Of a stretch of DNA of 60,828 nt, positions 49,221 through 58,982 are shown piece after piece. Both the position numbers and the translations under genes were made by a program. How positions within the stretch are numbered: position 1 is the stretch's first letter; every line of letters begins with the position of its first letter. The notes beneath the pieces are model-generated. The model had not been told where the DNA came from, searched no databases, and saw only the letters and a list, made by a program, of their open reading frames with translations. Origin of the DNA: Cyanobacteria bacterium SIG31 (GTDB lineage: Bacteria; Cyanobacteriota; Vampirovibrionia; Gastranaerophilales; Gastranaerophilaceae); contig SUTX01000013.1 of NCBI GenBank assembly GCA_015152465.1, forward strand, positions 1-60,828. Reading direction: 5' to 3'.

Positions 49221-52190
49221 TTGAACTTTTCTGAAAACGACAATAATATGAATGAGCTGATGGGAATCTTCCAAACAGAATCGGAAGAGATTCTTGAGCG
49301 TATCTTTGACGGTTTGTTAACTTTAGAAAAAGAACCCCGAAATAGGGAAATCACAGCGGCCTTATACAGAGATTTGCACAGTATCAAAGGTGCAATTCGA
49401 ATGGTTGGTTTTACAAATATTCAGACCATTATTCATAAAATTGAAGATATTTTTGATCAAGTAAATGAAAAAGGGTTTATTTTAGATGTAAATAAGATTC
49501 ATGTAATAACAAAGTCTGTGGAATTAGTGTCTAACTATTTGCAGGAGTCTGTAAAAAATCAGCGTGAAATTATTGATGAAAAATTTAATTCTACATTATC
49601 AAGATTGGATTGTTTGTTAAATGTGGAAATCATAGAAGAAACAAATAGTCCAGACGAGATGATATCTTCTTTATTTTCAATAGCAGAGGCTAATTCTGAA
49701 TCCGATGCCAATTTACAGGAATATCAGGAAGATATTAATTTTACTTTTAATAGATGTTTTGAAATAATTGACGGTATTGTTCCAGAAGAGGAATCTCAAG
49801 ATATTGTTGTTTTAAGAGAAGAAGTTGCAAAGATTTTTGACATAATTAAAGATTCAAATTTGTATGAAGTTAAGACTGCATTGCAAAATGTATTAGCAAA
49901 ACTTGACTTTGTGATGAACGCAACTAATACTTTCACGATTAGTGAAATTTTGGAAATGCGAAACGAGTTAAGTTCTGCAGCTGCAAAATTTAATACTTCT
50001 TGCATTGATTCTATTGGGTCAAAAACTACATTTTTTGATTTAGCAGAAAAGGTTTTAATGCTTCAAAGCAGTAGTGTATATGCTAAAGAGATTAAGGATG
50101 AGATTCTACTTTTAAAAGACAAAGTAGAAAGTACAAGTATTCTTGAAATCGTAAATATGATTGTTGAGATTTTTGATTTTATTCTTGAGAATTCCGTTCA
50201 GCTTGAAGAGCAAATGGCTCAGACTCTTAAGAGTGGGATTGAATACTGTGCTTCTCCAAATGAAAACATTGACGGAGATTTGATTATCCAACAATTAGAA
50301 ATTATGAAACAATTGTTGGAATTGAATTTTAAGAAAGATACCGGTGTTAGTGAAATTAAAAATTTATCGGCACAAAGTGCAGTTACTAGTAAAACAGCGT
50401 CTAATACTGAAATAAAAACGTTACACGTTAATGCACAAAAGTTGGATTTATTGGTTAATCAGCTTGGTGAATTAATTATTACAAAGATAAAGACAGAAAA
50501 AAATCTTGAGAAGATAGATTCAATAAAAAATTCTAATGAAAGTTGCCAAAAAGATTTATTAAAAACATCAAACTATTTGAGATACTATAATCGAAAATAT
50601 TTACAATCAGGTAATAGCGAGCAATACACATCAGCGTTTGTAAAACAGGTCTTTTCTCTGTTGTCTGATATAACTCAGAATGTTTCAAAAACTATATATG
50701 ATTTGAATTCGCTTTATCGTTCATCCAAAGAAGATGATATGAAGATGCGATTGATCATTGATGAAATGGAATCAATGGTTAAGAATATCCGTGTTCTTCC
50801 TATATCAACAGTTTTCAATTCATTTACTCGTATGGTTCGTGATATTGCAAATGAAAAGGGTAAAGATATTGATTTTGAAATAGAGGGTAAAGATACTTGT
50901 GCTGATAAAAAGATTATTGAAGAAATAAAAACTCCGTTAATTCATATACTAAGAAACGCAATAGATCATGGTATTGAATCAAAAGAAGATAGACTAATGG
51001 CAGGGAAAAGCCCTGTTGGCAAGATAATGCTGTCTGCAAAACAAGATGATAACAAAGTAATTATTGATGTTATTGATGACGGTCAAGGTTTTAATCTTGA
51101 GAAAATAAAAGACAGAGCTGTTTCTAGAGGATTTTTGACTCAAGAAGATATTGATTCAATGTCTGATGAAGCAATAATGAATATTATTTTTTGGCCAGGA
51201 TTTACTACTGGAGATTCGATAACTAGCATATCAGGAAGAGGAATTGGGCTTGATGTTGTTAAAACAAAGATATCACAGTTGAATGGTAAGGTTAAAGTTA
51301 TTTCAGAATTTGGCAAAGGTAGTTGTGTGCATATAGAAATTCCTGTGACATTAACTACGTTGAGAGTTTTCTTGGTGAAAATTTCTGAACAGATTTTTGC
51401 TATTCCAATACAGATGATTACTACATTTATTTTAAAACGTCAGGATGAAATAAAAACTAATAATGGAAATCGTTCAATAGTTTATAATAACAAAATTTTG
51501 CCATTATATTATCTTGCTGACATTTTGGATTTAGAACCTTTGCCAAGAGGAGAAAAAGAAACAGTTTTAATTATAGAATCAGATGACAAGTCAATTGGTT
51601 TGGTTGTTGATAAGCTTTTGGGAGACCAAGATATTTTACAAAAGAAACTTTCTCCGCCATTGTACAAAGTTAAAAATGTTTCAGGAATTACAAACCTAGC
51701 TTCAGGTGAATTATGTTTGATTTTAAATATGCAAGACATTTTGCACTATGACTTTAATAAAGCAATAACATCACCTTCTACGCCGAAGCTTTTAACTTCT
51801 GACATATTATCTTATAAGAAAATTTTAGTTGTTGATGATTCAATGACGACAAGAACAATGATAAAAAATATACTTATGAATATCGGATATAGTGTTGATA
51901 CAGCTCTTGACGCTACTGAAGCTTTGGTTAAGTTAAAGATTAATCATTACGATTTAATTATTTCAGATCTTACAATGCCAAAAATAAACGGTTATGAGTT
52001 TATAGAAAAATTAAAAAATGATGAAATGTATGCTGATATACCAGTTTTAGTAATGAGTTCTATTGCAAAAGGTCTTGCTGTTAAAAAGCTTCAAAAATTC
52101 AAGATAGAAGGGTATATTCAAAAAGACTTATTCAATCAGACAGAGTTTATTCAAAAAATAGAAGAGATACTTACTAAGTATCACGTTTAG
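49221..52190 (+). CDS. Hybrid CheA histidine kinase (PilL/ChpA/PixL-like) with C-terminal receiver
   Basis: It starts with TTG, preceded by AGAGGGA. Order: HPt domain with phospho-His53 in RDLHSIKGAIR, a helical region of about 220 residues with no clear second HPt histidine, the dimerisation part (LDLLVNQLGELIITKI), the ATPase domain (ILRNAIDHGIES, DDGQGF, GRGIGLDVV), a CheW-like domain, and a receiver with Asp916 in IISDLTMPKING. The HPt core GAIRMVG replaces the usual GGAGTLG. CheB, CheR and CheY-only genes are absent nearby. It ends overlapping coaD by 17 bases, convergently. Confidence 0.95.
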   Translation: MNFSENDNNMNELMGIFQTESEEILERIFDGLLTLEKEPRNREITAALYRDLHSIKGAIRMVGFTNIQTIIHKIEDIFDQVNEKGFILDVNKIHVITKSVELVSNYLQESVKNQREIIDEKFNSTLSRLDCLLNVEIIEETNSPDEMISSLFSIAEANSESDANLQEYQEDINFTFNRCFEIIDGIVPEEESQDIVVLREEVAKIFDIIKDSNLYEVKTALQNVLAKLDFVMNATNTFTISEILEMRNELSSAAAKFNTSCIDSIGSKTTFFDLAEKVLMLQSSSVYAKEIKDEILLLKDKVESTSILEIVNMIVEIFDFILENSVQLEEQMAQTLKSGIEYCASPNENIDGDLIIQQLEIMKQLLELNFKKDTGVSEIKNLSAQSAVTSKTASNTEIKTLHVNAQKLDLLVNQLGELIITKIKTEKNLEKIDSIKNSNESCQKDLLKTSNYLRYYNRKYLQSGNSEQYTSAFVKQVFSLLSDITQNVSKTIYDLNSLYRSSKEDDMKMRLIIDEMESMVKNIRVLPISTVFNSFTRMVRDIANEKGKDIDFEIEGKDTCADKKIIEEIKTPLIHILRNAIDHGIESKEDRLMAGKSPVGKIMLSAKQDDNKVIIDVIDDGQGFNLEKIKDRAVSRGFLTQEDIDSMSDEAIMNIIFWPGFTTGDSITSISGRGIGLDVVKTKISQLNGKVKVISEFGKGSCVHIEIPVTLTTLRVFLVKISEQIFAIPIQMITTFILKRQDEIKTNNGNRSIVYNNKILPLYYLADILDLEPLPRGEKETVLIIESDDKSIGLVVDKLLGDQDILQKKLSPPLYKVKNVSGITNLASGELCLILNMQDILHYDFNKAITSPSTPKLLTSDILSYKKILVVDDSMTTRTMIKNILMNIGYSVDTALDATEALVKLKINHYDLIISDLTMPKINGYEFIEKLKNDEMYADIPVLVMSSIAKGLAVKKLQKFKIEGYIQKDLFNQTEFIQKIEEILTKYHV

Positions 52191-52653
52191 AAATTAAAAA
52201 TTCACAAACGTTTTGTGGCACAAATTTTGAAATGTCTCCGTTGTTTACTAAAATTTCTTTTACCATGGATGAAGATATGAAGTTGTATTCAGGTTTTGTT
52301 ATTAAAAAGACTGTTTTTAAGTTGTCGTAAAGAGCATTATTCGTTTGAGATAACTGCAATTCGTATTCAAAATCAAAAGAAGTTCTTAAGCCTCTTAGAA
52401 GAACATCTGCACCTTTTTTCTTGGCGTATTCAACAGTCAATCCGTTAAAGGAATCAACTTCGACATTTTTTAAATGAGCGACACTTTTTTTGATTAAATC
52501 TACTCTTTCGTCGACAGTTAGAAACCCTTTTTTATTTATATTATAAGATACAGCGATAATAACTTTGTCGAAAATTTCAGAGCCACTTTTTAATATATCT
52601 AAATGTCCATTTGTAAAGGGATCGAAGCTTCCTGGATATATTGCAATTGTCAT
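52174..52653 (-). CDS. coaD: Phosphopantetheine adenylyltransferase
   Basis: It catalyses the fourth step of CoA synthesis, adding AMP to 4'-phosphopantetheine. AIYPGSFDPFTNGHLDIL carries the TxGH nucleotide motif (His17), and LRGLRTSFDFEYELQ and FISSSMVKEI complete the signature. Length 159 aa is usual. AAGG precedes the ATG by ten bases. It is convergent with cheA and divergent from rseP. Confidence 0.97.
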   Translation of the reverse strand: MTIAIYPGSFDPFTNGHLDILKSGSEIFDKVIIAVSYNINKKGFLTVDERVDLIKKSVAHLKNVEVDSFNGLTVEYAKKKGADVLLRGLRTSFDFEYELQLSQTNNALYDNLKTVFLITKPEYNFISSSMVKEILVNNGDISKFVPQNVCEFLISKRDT

Positions 52654-52684
52654 ATTTTTAAGCCTTCATATATTTTAACTGTTA

Positions 52685-52713
52685 TTATTATAACATGATT
52701 TTTGTGATAAAAT
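52685..52713 (+). promoter_or_regulatory. Promoter of rseP
   Basis: TTATTA (52685-52690), 17 bases, TAAAAT (52708-52713) with an extended-10 TGA just before. The leader is about 22 bases with AGGAGAG. Confidence 0.5.
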
Positions 52714-52741
52714 GTACTAAACACAAATCAGGAGAGAAACA

Positions 52742-54103
52742 ATGTCAATTTTAATAATGATTCTTTTATTAAGTTTGCTTATTTTAGTGCACGAAGCTGG
52801 TCATTTTTTTGCTGCAAGAGCCTTTGGAATAAAAGTAGAAAAATTTGGATTTGGTCTCCCAGTTGGGCCAACTTTATTTAGAACAAAATTTGGTGATACA
52901 GAAGTTTTGGTTCACGCTTTTTTGCTTGGTGGATACGTTTCATTTCCTGATGATGAAAAAGATTGTGATTTGCCAGAAGATTCTCCAGAGAGGTTTGTTA
53001 ATAAACCAATTTGGCAACGTGCAGTCGTAGTATCAGCTGGCGTTGTTGCGAATGTTATTTGTGCGTTATTTTTAGTTATGTTTGTTGCACTTTGGTCAAA
53101 ACAGCTCCCTTCTGGAAATTATGAAATTTATACTGGAAGTATTAGTGCTCCACAACATGCTAGTATTTGGTCATCTGGCTTACAAGTTGGGGATAGAATC
53201 CTAAATGTAAATGGAACTGATATAAATAATCTTTATTCTTTTGTGACTATAGTTAAAAACAGTGCAAAAGGTAATGGAATTATATCGCAAGAAACAGTGG
53301 ATAAAAATTACACTTTGCTAAAGGGGTTAAATCCAGCTTTAGAAAAAGAGGAAATAATTCCTGCAGAATTATCAATAAGATTACCAGAACAGCCGGCAGC
53401 AGATGTTATTTCGATGGATAAATATGCAGCAAAAGGTGCTAAGTATTTTAAAAAAGAGGGTTTTAAGCTGGATGATAATTTAAAAAGCCTAAAAAAGGAT
53501 ATTGAAAATAAAACTGTTTATATTTCGGATGGAAAACATACATTATATGACGTTGCAAAGGCTATTTCGGACGGTGTGCACCCGATAAACCTTACGGTTT
53601 TAAGAGGTGGCGAAACTATTCAATTACAATCAATTTATCCTGATGAAAGTGGACTTATTGGTATTGGATTAACTGCAAAACAAAAAATGGTCAAAACTGA
53701 TAATGCGTTGAAAATTGTATCAGGAAGTACAAAGTACCTTTGGGACAATACATATATGATGATGTACTCTTTAGGTCAACTATTTACAGGGAACGTACCA
53801 CTAAAAGATATGCACGGGGTGGTTGCTATTACTAAAATCGGTGGTGATATGATTGATGAGAGAGGTAAGTCTGCAGGAATTTTATTGGCTGCATTAATTT
53901 CAATGAACCTTGCGATTCTTAATATATTGCCAATTCCAGCTCTTGATGGTGGACATTTGATATTTTTATTGTTAGAAAAAATAGCAGGAAAACCTCTTGA
54001 AGATAAAGTTGTAGAAAAAATTTCGTCAGTATTTTTTACACTGTTGATTATACTTATGGTATTTATTATATTCAACGATATTACATTGTTGATAAGAAAA
54101 TAA
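52742..54103 (+). CDS. rseP: Site-2 protease, RseP/MmpL-type zinc metalloprotease
   Basis: An intramembrane protease that cuts anti-sigma factors or signal peptides. The HEAGH zinc motif is at 17-21 in helix one, and LPIPALDGGHLIFLLLE, the third ligand site, lies near residue 400. A PDZ domain (about 130-300) sits between helices; GLQVGDRILNVNGTDINNLY is its ligand loop. The PDZ region is extended with a charged insert. Length 453 aa fits. The target is not in the window. Confidence 0.95.
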   Translation: MSILIMILLLSLLILVHEAGHFFAARAFGIKVEKFGFGLPVGPTLFRTKFGDTEVLVHAFLLGGYVSFPDDEKDCDLPEDSPERFVNKPIWQRAVVVSAGVVANVICALFLVMFVALWSKQLPSGNYEIYTGSISAPQHASIWSSGLQVGDRILNVNGTDINNLYSFVTIVKNSAKGNGIISQETVDKNYTLLKGLNPALEKEEIIPAELSIRLPEQPAADVISMDKYAAKGAKYFKKEGFKLDDNLKSLKKDIENKTVYISDGKHTLYDVAKAISDGVHPINLTVLRGGETIQLQSIYPDESGLIGIGLTAKQKMVKTDNALKIVSGSTKYLWDNTYMMMYSLGQLFTGNVPLKDMHGVVAITKIGGDMIDERGKSAGILLAALISMNLAILNILPIPALDGGHLIFLLLEKIAGKPLEDKVVEKISSVFFTLLIILMVFIIFNDITLLIRK

Positions 54104-54156
54104 ACATACCCTCCTAACTAATTGATTCATAAGAAATCTTCTATAAAAATACCAAT

Positions 54157-55506
54157 ATGAAAATAGTTATTATTGGTGGTGTTGCGGCCGGAGCAAAAGC
54201 AGCAGCAAAGACGAGAAGAATGTTACCTGATGCAGAAATATATGTTTATACGCAGGATAAATATGTTTCTTATTCAGCTTGTGGACTACCATATTATATA
54301 GAGGGTAATTTTGAAGATTGGCGTAAGCTTATTATTCGTTCCGTTGAAGAATTTGAAAAAAGCGGTATACATATAAGAACACTTCATAAAGTAACTAAAA
54401 TATTACCAGTTGATAAAAAAGTTGTTGTAAAAGAGCTTCAGACGAATGAATTAAAATTTGTTAATTATGATAAATTAGTGATTGCTACAGGTGCAGCTCC
54501 ATATATGCAAGATTTTCCTGAAATCAAACTGGGAAATATTTTTACATTACGAACACTTGAAGATGGGATTGCAATACGAGAAGCAATGAGTGGTGTGCAA
54601 AACATAACTCTTATTGGAGGGGGATATATAAGTATTGAGCTATTAGAGGCTTTTGTTAAAAATGAAAAAAATGTAACATTAATTGAGCGTTCACCTTTTA
54701 TACTTTCCGTTTTTGATGAAGATATTTCTTCATTAATCCAGAACTATATATTAGAAAATTCAAATAATCGAGTAAAACTTATTACTAGCGACACAGTAAA
54801 AGGTTTTGTGGGAGCAGATAACGTAAAAGGGGTTCTTACATCAAGTGGCTCTGGTTATGAGACGGAGATGGTTGTAATTTCTGCTGGGGTAAGACCCGTT
54901 GTTGATATAGCAGAAGAAGCTGGAATCCAGCTTGGCATAACTGGTGCGATTAAGGTTAATAGTCGAATGGAAACAAATATAAGGGATATTTATGCTTGTG
55001 GTGATTGTGCTGAGAAAATAAATATAATTTCAAATACACCAGTTTGGGTTCCTTTGGGTTCTACTGCAAATAAAGAGGGACGAGTCGCTGCAATAAACCT
55101 CTGTGGTGGTACAGAAGATTTTGAAGGAATTTTGGGTTCTGCTGTTACCAGATATTTTGATTTGAATATTTCAATGACAGGATTAAGCGAAAAAGAGGCT
55201 CAAAAACTCGGATATGATACTGTATCAGTAATTATTACCAAGAAGGATAAAGCTGGTTATATGCCAGAAGTTGAAAATATTACAATAAAGCTTATAGCAG
55301 ACAGACGCTCTCATCGAATCTTAGGAGCACAAGCTATTGGTTGTGGAGATGCAGATAAGAAAGTAAATAATATTACTGTCGGTTTGCAAAACAGAATAAC
55401 CGTTGAAAATTTGTTAGATGTAGATTTTACCTATGCACCACCATTTTCAACGAGCGTGGACATATTGCACACTGCTGCTAGTATGCTTAAAGCAAAATTA
55501 AGCTAA
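54157..55506 (+). CDS. CoA-disulfide reductase/NADH oxidase-family flavoprotein
   Basis: A pyridine-nucleotide disulfide oxidoreductase: the FAD motif GGVAAGAKAA at 7-16, active-site cysteine 42 in SACGLPYYIEG, NAD motif LIGGGYISIELLEA, and the FAD-tail motif YACGDCAEK. Single active Cys groups it with CoADR, NADH oxidase/peroxidase or polysulfide reductases; which one cannot be told. Length 449 aa. No Shine-Dalgarno is obvious; TATAAA lies nine to ten bases upstream of the ATG. Confidence 0.88.
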   Translation: MKIVIIGGVAAGAKAAAKTRRMLPDAEIYVYTQDKYVSYSACGLPYYIEGNFEDWRKLIIRSVEEFEKSGIHIRTLHKVTKILPVDKKVVVKELQTNELKFVNYDKLVIATGAAPYMQDFPEIKLGNIFTLRTLEDGIAIREAMSGVQNITLIGGGYISIELLEAFVKNEKNVTLIERSPFILSVFDEDISSLIQNYILENSNNRVKLITSDTVKGFVGADNVKGVLTSSGSGYETEMVVISAGVRPVVDIAEEAGIQLGITGAIKVNSRMETNIRDIYACGDCAEKINIISNTPVWVPLGSTANKEGRVAAINLCGGTEDFEGILGSAVTRYFDLNISMTGLSEKEAQKLGYDTVSVIITKKDKAGYMPEVENITIKLIADRRSHRILGAQAIGCGDADKKVNNITVGLQNRITVENLLDVDFTYAPPFSTSVDILHTAASMLKAKLS

Positions 55507-55740
55507 GTAGTTAACTTGAGTATTTTCTCTTGCATAAATAACAGGCGGTGTCATTATTTTTTGAAAAGCATCAATAGTTAAAGCTAGATAATCTTCAAAA
55601 GTTCTTTGATCATCTGGTTTTGTTTTTGCAATAACCACAGCTCTTTCAAGTTCTTTTTTGTTTATATCTTGTTGTGAACGTGGGCTACGAGGTTGTGGGG
55701 CAAAAGCTGTAGTTGCACCAACAGCTGAAATTCCTGTCAT
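55498..55740 (-). CDS. Lineage-type small protein (80 aa)
   Basis: It begins MTGISAVGATTAFAPQPRSP, a low-complexity Ala/Pro/Ser lead like other small proteins here, then a helical charged stretch (DINKKELERAVVIAKTK) and FEDYLALTIDAFQKIM. AGAAAGGA precedes the ATG. The 3' end overlaps the flavoprotein gene by nine bases, convergently. No domain is recognised. Confidence 0.65.
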   Translation of the reverse strand: MTGISAVGATTAFAPQPRSPRSQQDINKKELERAVVIAKTKPDDQRTFEDYLALTIDAFQKIMTPPVIYARENTQVNYLA

Positions 55741-55823
55741 AAAAAATCCTTTCTAAGATAAAACTACACTACACTTATGTAAAAACATTTTTGGGGGACT
55801 TTTTGCTATTTGAGTAAATAATG

Positions 55824-57173
55824 TTAAAATTTTGTAACAATTTCATTAGTGCATTCTAGTGCTACATCTGTTACATAGTCCATATCAGATTTTTCAATTA
55901 TTAAAGGTGGGTTGAAATAAATTACATCACCCAAAGGTCTTAAGATAACCCCTTTTTCTAAAGCTTTTTTGTAAATTTGATAACCTGTACGTTTTTTATA
56001 GTCTAAAGGTTCTTTTGTCTTTTTATCTTTTACAAGTTCTATAGCGTTTATGAGCCCAATAGAACGAACTTCTCCAACATTTTTTAGTGGTAGGAATTTT
56101 TCTCTAATAATTCTATTAAAATATTCACTTTTTTGGTTTGCATTTTCAATGATTTTTTCTTCGGCAAGGATTCTTAAAACTTCAACTGCTGCAGAACACG
56201 CTAGAGGGTTTCCTGCATAAGTATGTGAATGCATAAAGGCTTTTCCTTTTAGGTAATCATCATAAAAAGCATCATATATTTCTTGGGTTGTGACTGCGAT
56301 TGCCATTGGCATATATCCGCCGGTTAGGCCTTTTGAAAGGCACATAATATCTGGGCTAATTCCGGCATGATCACAAGCAAACATTTTACCTGTTCTGCCG
56401 TAGCCTGTTGCAATTTCATCTGCTATTAAATGAACATTATATTTATCGCATAGCTCTCTTAGCTTTTTTAAATATAGAGGTGGATAAATTTTCATACCAG
56501 CAGAACCCTGAAGTAGTGGTTCAATAATAATTGCAGCGGTTTCATGCCCATATTTTTCAAATTGTTCCTCTGCTTTTATAAAACACTCACATTTGCAACT
56601 TTCTCTACATTTACCCCAAGTACAACGGAAACAATCAGGAGCTTGAATTCTTACTACATCCATTAAAATAGGTTTGTATAGTTCTGAATACAAATCAACA
56701 CCACCCATTGCAAGTGCTGCAAGTGTTTCTCCATGATATGCATCAGTTAGTGCCATAAATCTTTTTTTCTGAGTATTTCCTGTTTGATAATGATACTGGA
56801 AACTCATTTTTAATGCCATTTCTATAGAAGAAGATCCATTATCTGCAAAGTTGAATTTACATAATCCTTTAGGAAGAACCTTTACTAATTCTTGACAGAG
56901 TGTAATTGCAGTTTTATGTGAAAAATTGGCAAAAATAACATGCTCAAGAGTATCAATCTGTTTTTTTACAGCATTGTTTATGCGAGGATTGCAGTGACCT
57001 AAAAGATTGCACCACCAAGAGCTTATGACATCTTTATAGCATTTGCCATTTGTATCATATAGATTTATCCCATCACCTTTTTCAATAATAATAGGTGGGA
57101 GAGTCTCATAATCTTTCATTTGAGAGCACGGGTGCCAAATATATTTTAAATCTTCTTCTTGCCAATCCATCAT
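55824..57173 (-). CDS. bioA: Adenosylmethionine-8-amino-7-oxononanoate aminotransferase
   Basis: A PLP enzyme converting KAPA to DAPA in biotin synthesis, with SAM as amino donor. WHPCSQMKDYETLPP, GHCNPRIN, FADNGSSSIEMALKM, IIEPLLQGSAGM, ADEIATGYGRTGKMFA and LSKGLTGGYMPMA (Schiff-base Lys) are diagnostic. A cysteine-rich insert, CFRCTWGKCRESCKC, is seen in some other BioA proteins too. Length 449 aa is normal. Its ATG overlaps the bioD stop by four bases. bioB, bioF and bioC/H are absent, so the set is split. Confidence 0.96.
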   Translation of the reverse strand: MMDWQEEDLKYIWHPCSQMKDYETLPPIIIEKGDGINLYDTNGKCYKDVISSWWCNLLGHCNPRINNAVKKQIDTLEHVIFANFSHKTAITLCQELVKVLPKGLCKFNFADNGSSSIEMALKMSFQYHYQTGNTQKKRFMALTDAYHGETLAALAMGGVDLYSELYKPILMDVVRIQAPDCFRCTWGKCRESCKCECFIKAEEQFEKYGHETAAIIIEPLLQGSAGMKIYPPLYLKKLRELCDKYNVHLIADEIATGYGRTGKMFACDHAGISPDIMCLSKGLTGGYMPMAIAVTTQEIYDAFYDDYLKGKAFMHSHTYAGNPLACSAAVEVLRILAEEKIIENANQKSEYFNRIIREKFLPLKNVGEVRSIGLINAIELVKDKKTKEPLDYKKRTGYQIYKKALEKGVILRPLGDVIYFNPPLIIEKSDMDYVTDVALECTNEIVTKF

Positions 57174-57844
57174 TCTTTAAATAACCCTTCCAGTAGCATT
57201 ATGTCACCTGCATTTTTAGATACTGTAGCTACCACATTTATTCCTGTTAGCGCTTCAATTTGCTCTAAATTATCCCAATGCATAAAATTATCTGACTCGT
57301 AATTATTTAAAATTATTCCCTCGATTTCAATCCCATTTGTTCGTGCATAATCAACAGTTAATAATGTTGAATTGATTGTACCTAAGCCAGCATCCGCAAC
57401 AATTATAATACTAAGACCAAGTTCCCAAATTAAATCTTTTAGTAAATATTTTTCTTCTTTGTTGATTATTAAAGGACAAGTTATTCCACCAGCTCCCTCA
57501 ATTAAAAGATAATCAAATTTTTTAGAAATTATAGAAAAATCGTATTTTATTTTATTGATATCGATTTCTTGGTTTTTGCGCTTTGCTGCCAAGTGTGGTG
57601 ATACAGCTTCTTTCCACCAATAGCTCACGCATTCCTCAGGCTCAGATGGTATATCTGCGGTTTGTATAACATAATTGGCGTCGCTATCGACTAATTTGTT
57701 GCACATTTCTGTAACGCCGCTAATGACTGGTTTGAAATATCCGCAGTTATACCCAGCCTCTCGCATTTTTTTTACGATAAGGGCTGAAATATATGTTTTG
57801 CCGACATCAGTTCCTGTTCCTGTAATAAAAATTTTCTTTGTCAT
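57170..57844 (-). CDS. bioD: Dethiobiotin synthetase
   Basis: It closes the ureido ring of dethiobiotin from DAPA, CO2 and ATP. The P-loop GTGTDVGKT starts at residue 7, then FKPVISGV, LLIEGAGGITCPL and DAGLGTINSTLL. Length 224 aa from the ATG at 57844; a TTG 14 codons earlier is possible but gives an odd lead. No Shine-Dalgarno is clear. It is first of a bioD-bioA pair and divergent from the HTH-like gene. Confidence 0.95.
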   Translation of the reverse strand: MTKKIFITGTGTDVGKTYISALIVKKMREAGYNCGYFKPVISGVTEMCNKLVDSDANYVIQTADIPSEPEECVSYWWKEAVSPHLAAKRKNQEIDINKIKYDFSIISKKFDYLLIEGAGGITCPLIINKEEKYLLKDLIWELGLSIIIVADAGLGTINSTLLTVDYARTNGIEIEGIILNNYESDNFMHWDNLEQIEALTGINVVATVSKNAGDIMLLEGLFKE

Positions 57845-57963
57845 AGTTAATATTTTTGCACATTTGTTTTTTAAGTATTGTAACAATTTAAAAATTTTAA
57901 CGCAAATTATTTTATTGAAAGGGTTTGAATGCTATATCTTTATTGATAAAAAAGGGTCTATGT

Positions 57964-58980
57964 GTGTTTGTTAGTGATATAAATTTTAGGAATTATTCTA
58001 GTGGTGAAGTTAAAACTCAAATTCATGCTTTTAAACGTACAACTAATGTTACTTTTAACGGTGTACAAAAAGAGATATTACATAAAGCAAGTAAACAAGA
58101 TTATAAGAAATTGTCGGACTTTCTTAAAAAATTGGTATTTACAATTGTGTCATTCGTGACGGTATCAAAAGTTAATAAACAAAAAAAAGAACATACAAAT
58201 AGTGGTGTAGGGGATACTTTTGAACTTCAGAAAAATGCAAAATCACTAAAAGAAAAAGAAGTTGTCGAAGATGAAAAAAATCTTACTTATGACGAAGTAT
58301 GTTTCAGGTATTCTATACAAAAAAGTTGTTTGAAAAAACATATTCGTTATGGTGATATTAAGGCAAAGAACCAAAAAGTAGATTTAGGGGATGAGCAAAC
58401 TTTAAAGTTTTTGGAAGCTCATAGAGAAAAATATGCGGATCAAGAAGGTTGGTATTCAGAGCCGACTCATATGGGTAAAAAAACTTTGGCTAAAAAAATG
58501 GGGCTTGGAATAGGTACTATCAAATTAATGATATCAAAGGGCTATATTGAATTAAATGATGATGGGACTATAGATACAACAAAGAATATAAACAGAGAGT
58601 TTATAGAAGGTTACCAGAAAAATAAAGTTGAGAAGAAGACAAGATATTTTGAAAAAGATTATAATAAATTACAAGCACGTTTAAAAAAATTACCCTTAGA
58701 GTATTGTGTTCTCAACAATCTTATAGTTGTTGAAGAAGACGGAACTATTTTGACCCAAAAAGAGCCTAATAAGAGCTTTTTAGAAAAAATAGATAGTGGC
58801 GAAATTACTCATAAAACATATTTTGCAAGAGTCAATGAATTGGCAAAGAGATTTGGTATAAATCCGTCTAAAATTTCTCAATTGATAAAAAATGGCGAAA
58901 TAATAAAAACACCAAAACTCGGAATTGAATTAAATAATGAAATTAATGAAAAAGCTTTTGGGAAGTTATTAGAAAAATAA
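57964..58980 (+). CDS. Protein with three excisionase/HTH-like segments and lineage-type N-terminus
   Basis: GTG at 57964 has AAGGG seven bases upstream. Residues 1-75 hold a lead with FVSDINFRNYSSG and VTFNGVQKEI, a pattern seen on other proteins of this genome, and a hydrophobic stretch LVFTIVSFVTVSKV that could be one membrane helix. The C-terminal part repeats a helix-turn-helix-like plan three times: LTYDEVCFRYSIQKSCLKKH, KKTLAKKMGLGIGTIKLMIS, and VNELAKRFGINPSKISQLIK. Each is followed by a GYIELN/GEIIK wing-like strand. A DNA-binding role is plausible but not shown. Confidence 0.6.
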   Translation: MFVSDINFRNYSSGEVKTQIHAFKRTTNVTFNGVQKEILHKASKQDYKKLSDFLKKLVFTIVSFVTVSKVNKQKKEHTNSGVGDTFELQKNAKSLKEKEVVEDEKNLTYDEVCFRYSIQKSCLKKHIRYGDIKAKNQKVDLGDEQTLKFLEAHREKYADQEGWYSEPTHMGKKTLAKKMGLGIGTIKLMISKGYIELNDDGTIDTTKNINREFIEGYQKNKVEKKTRYFEKDYNKLQARLKKLPLEYCVLNNLIVVEEDGTILTQKEPNKSFLEKIDSGEITHKTYFARVNELAKRFGINPSKISQLIKNGEIIKTPKLGIELNNEINEKAFGKLLEK

Positions 58981-58982
58981 AT

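Noticed and set aside
54119..54157. Leaderless start for the CoA-disulfide-reductase-like gene
   Set aside because: TATAAA ends about ten bases before the ATG and no -35 fits, so it does not match the exact seven-base pattern of the other five.
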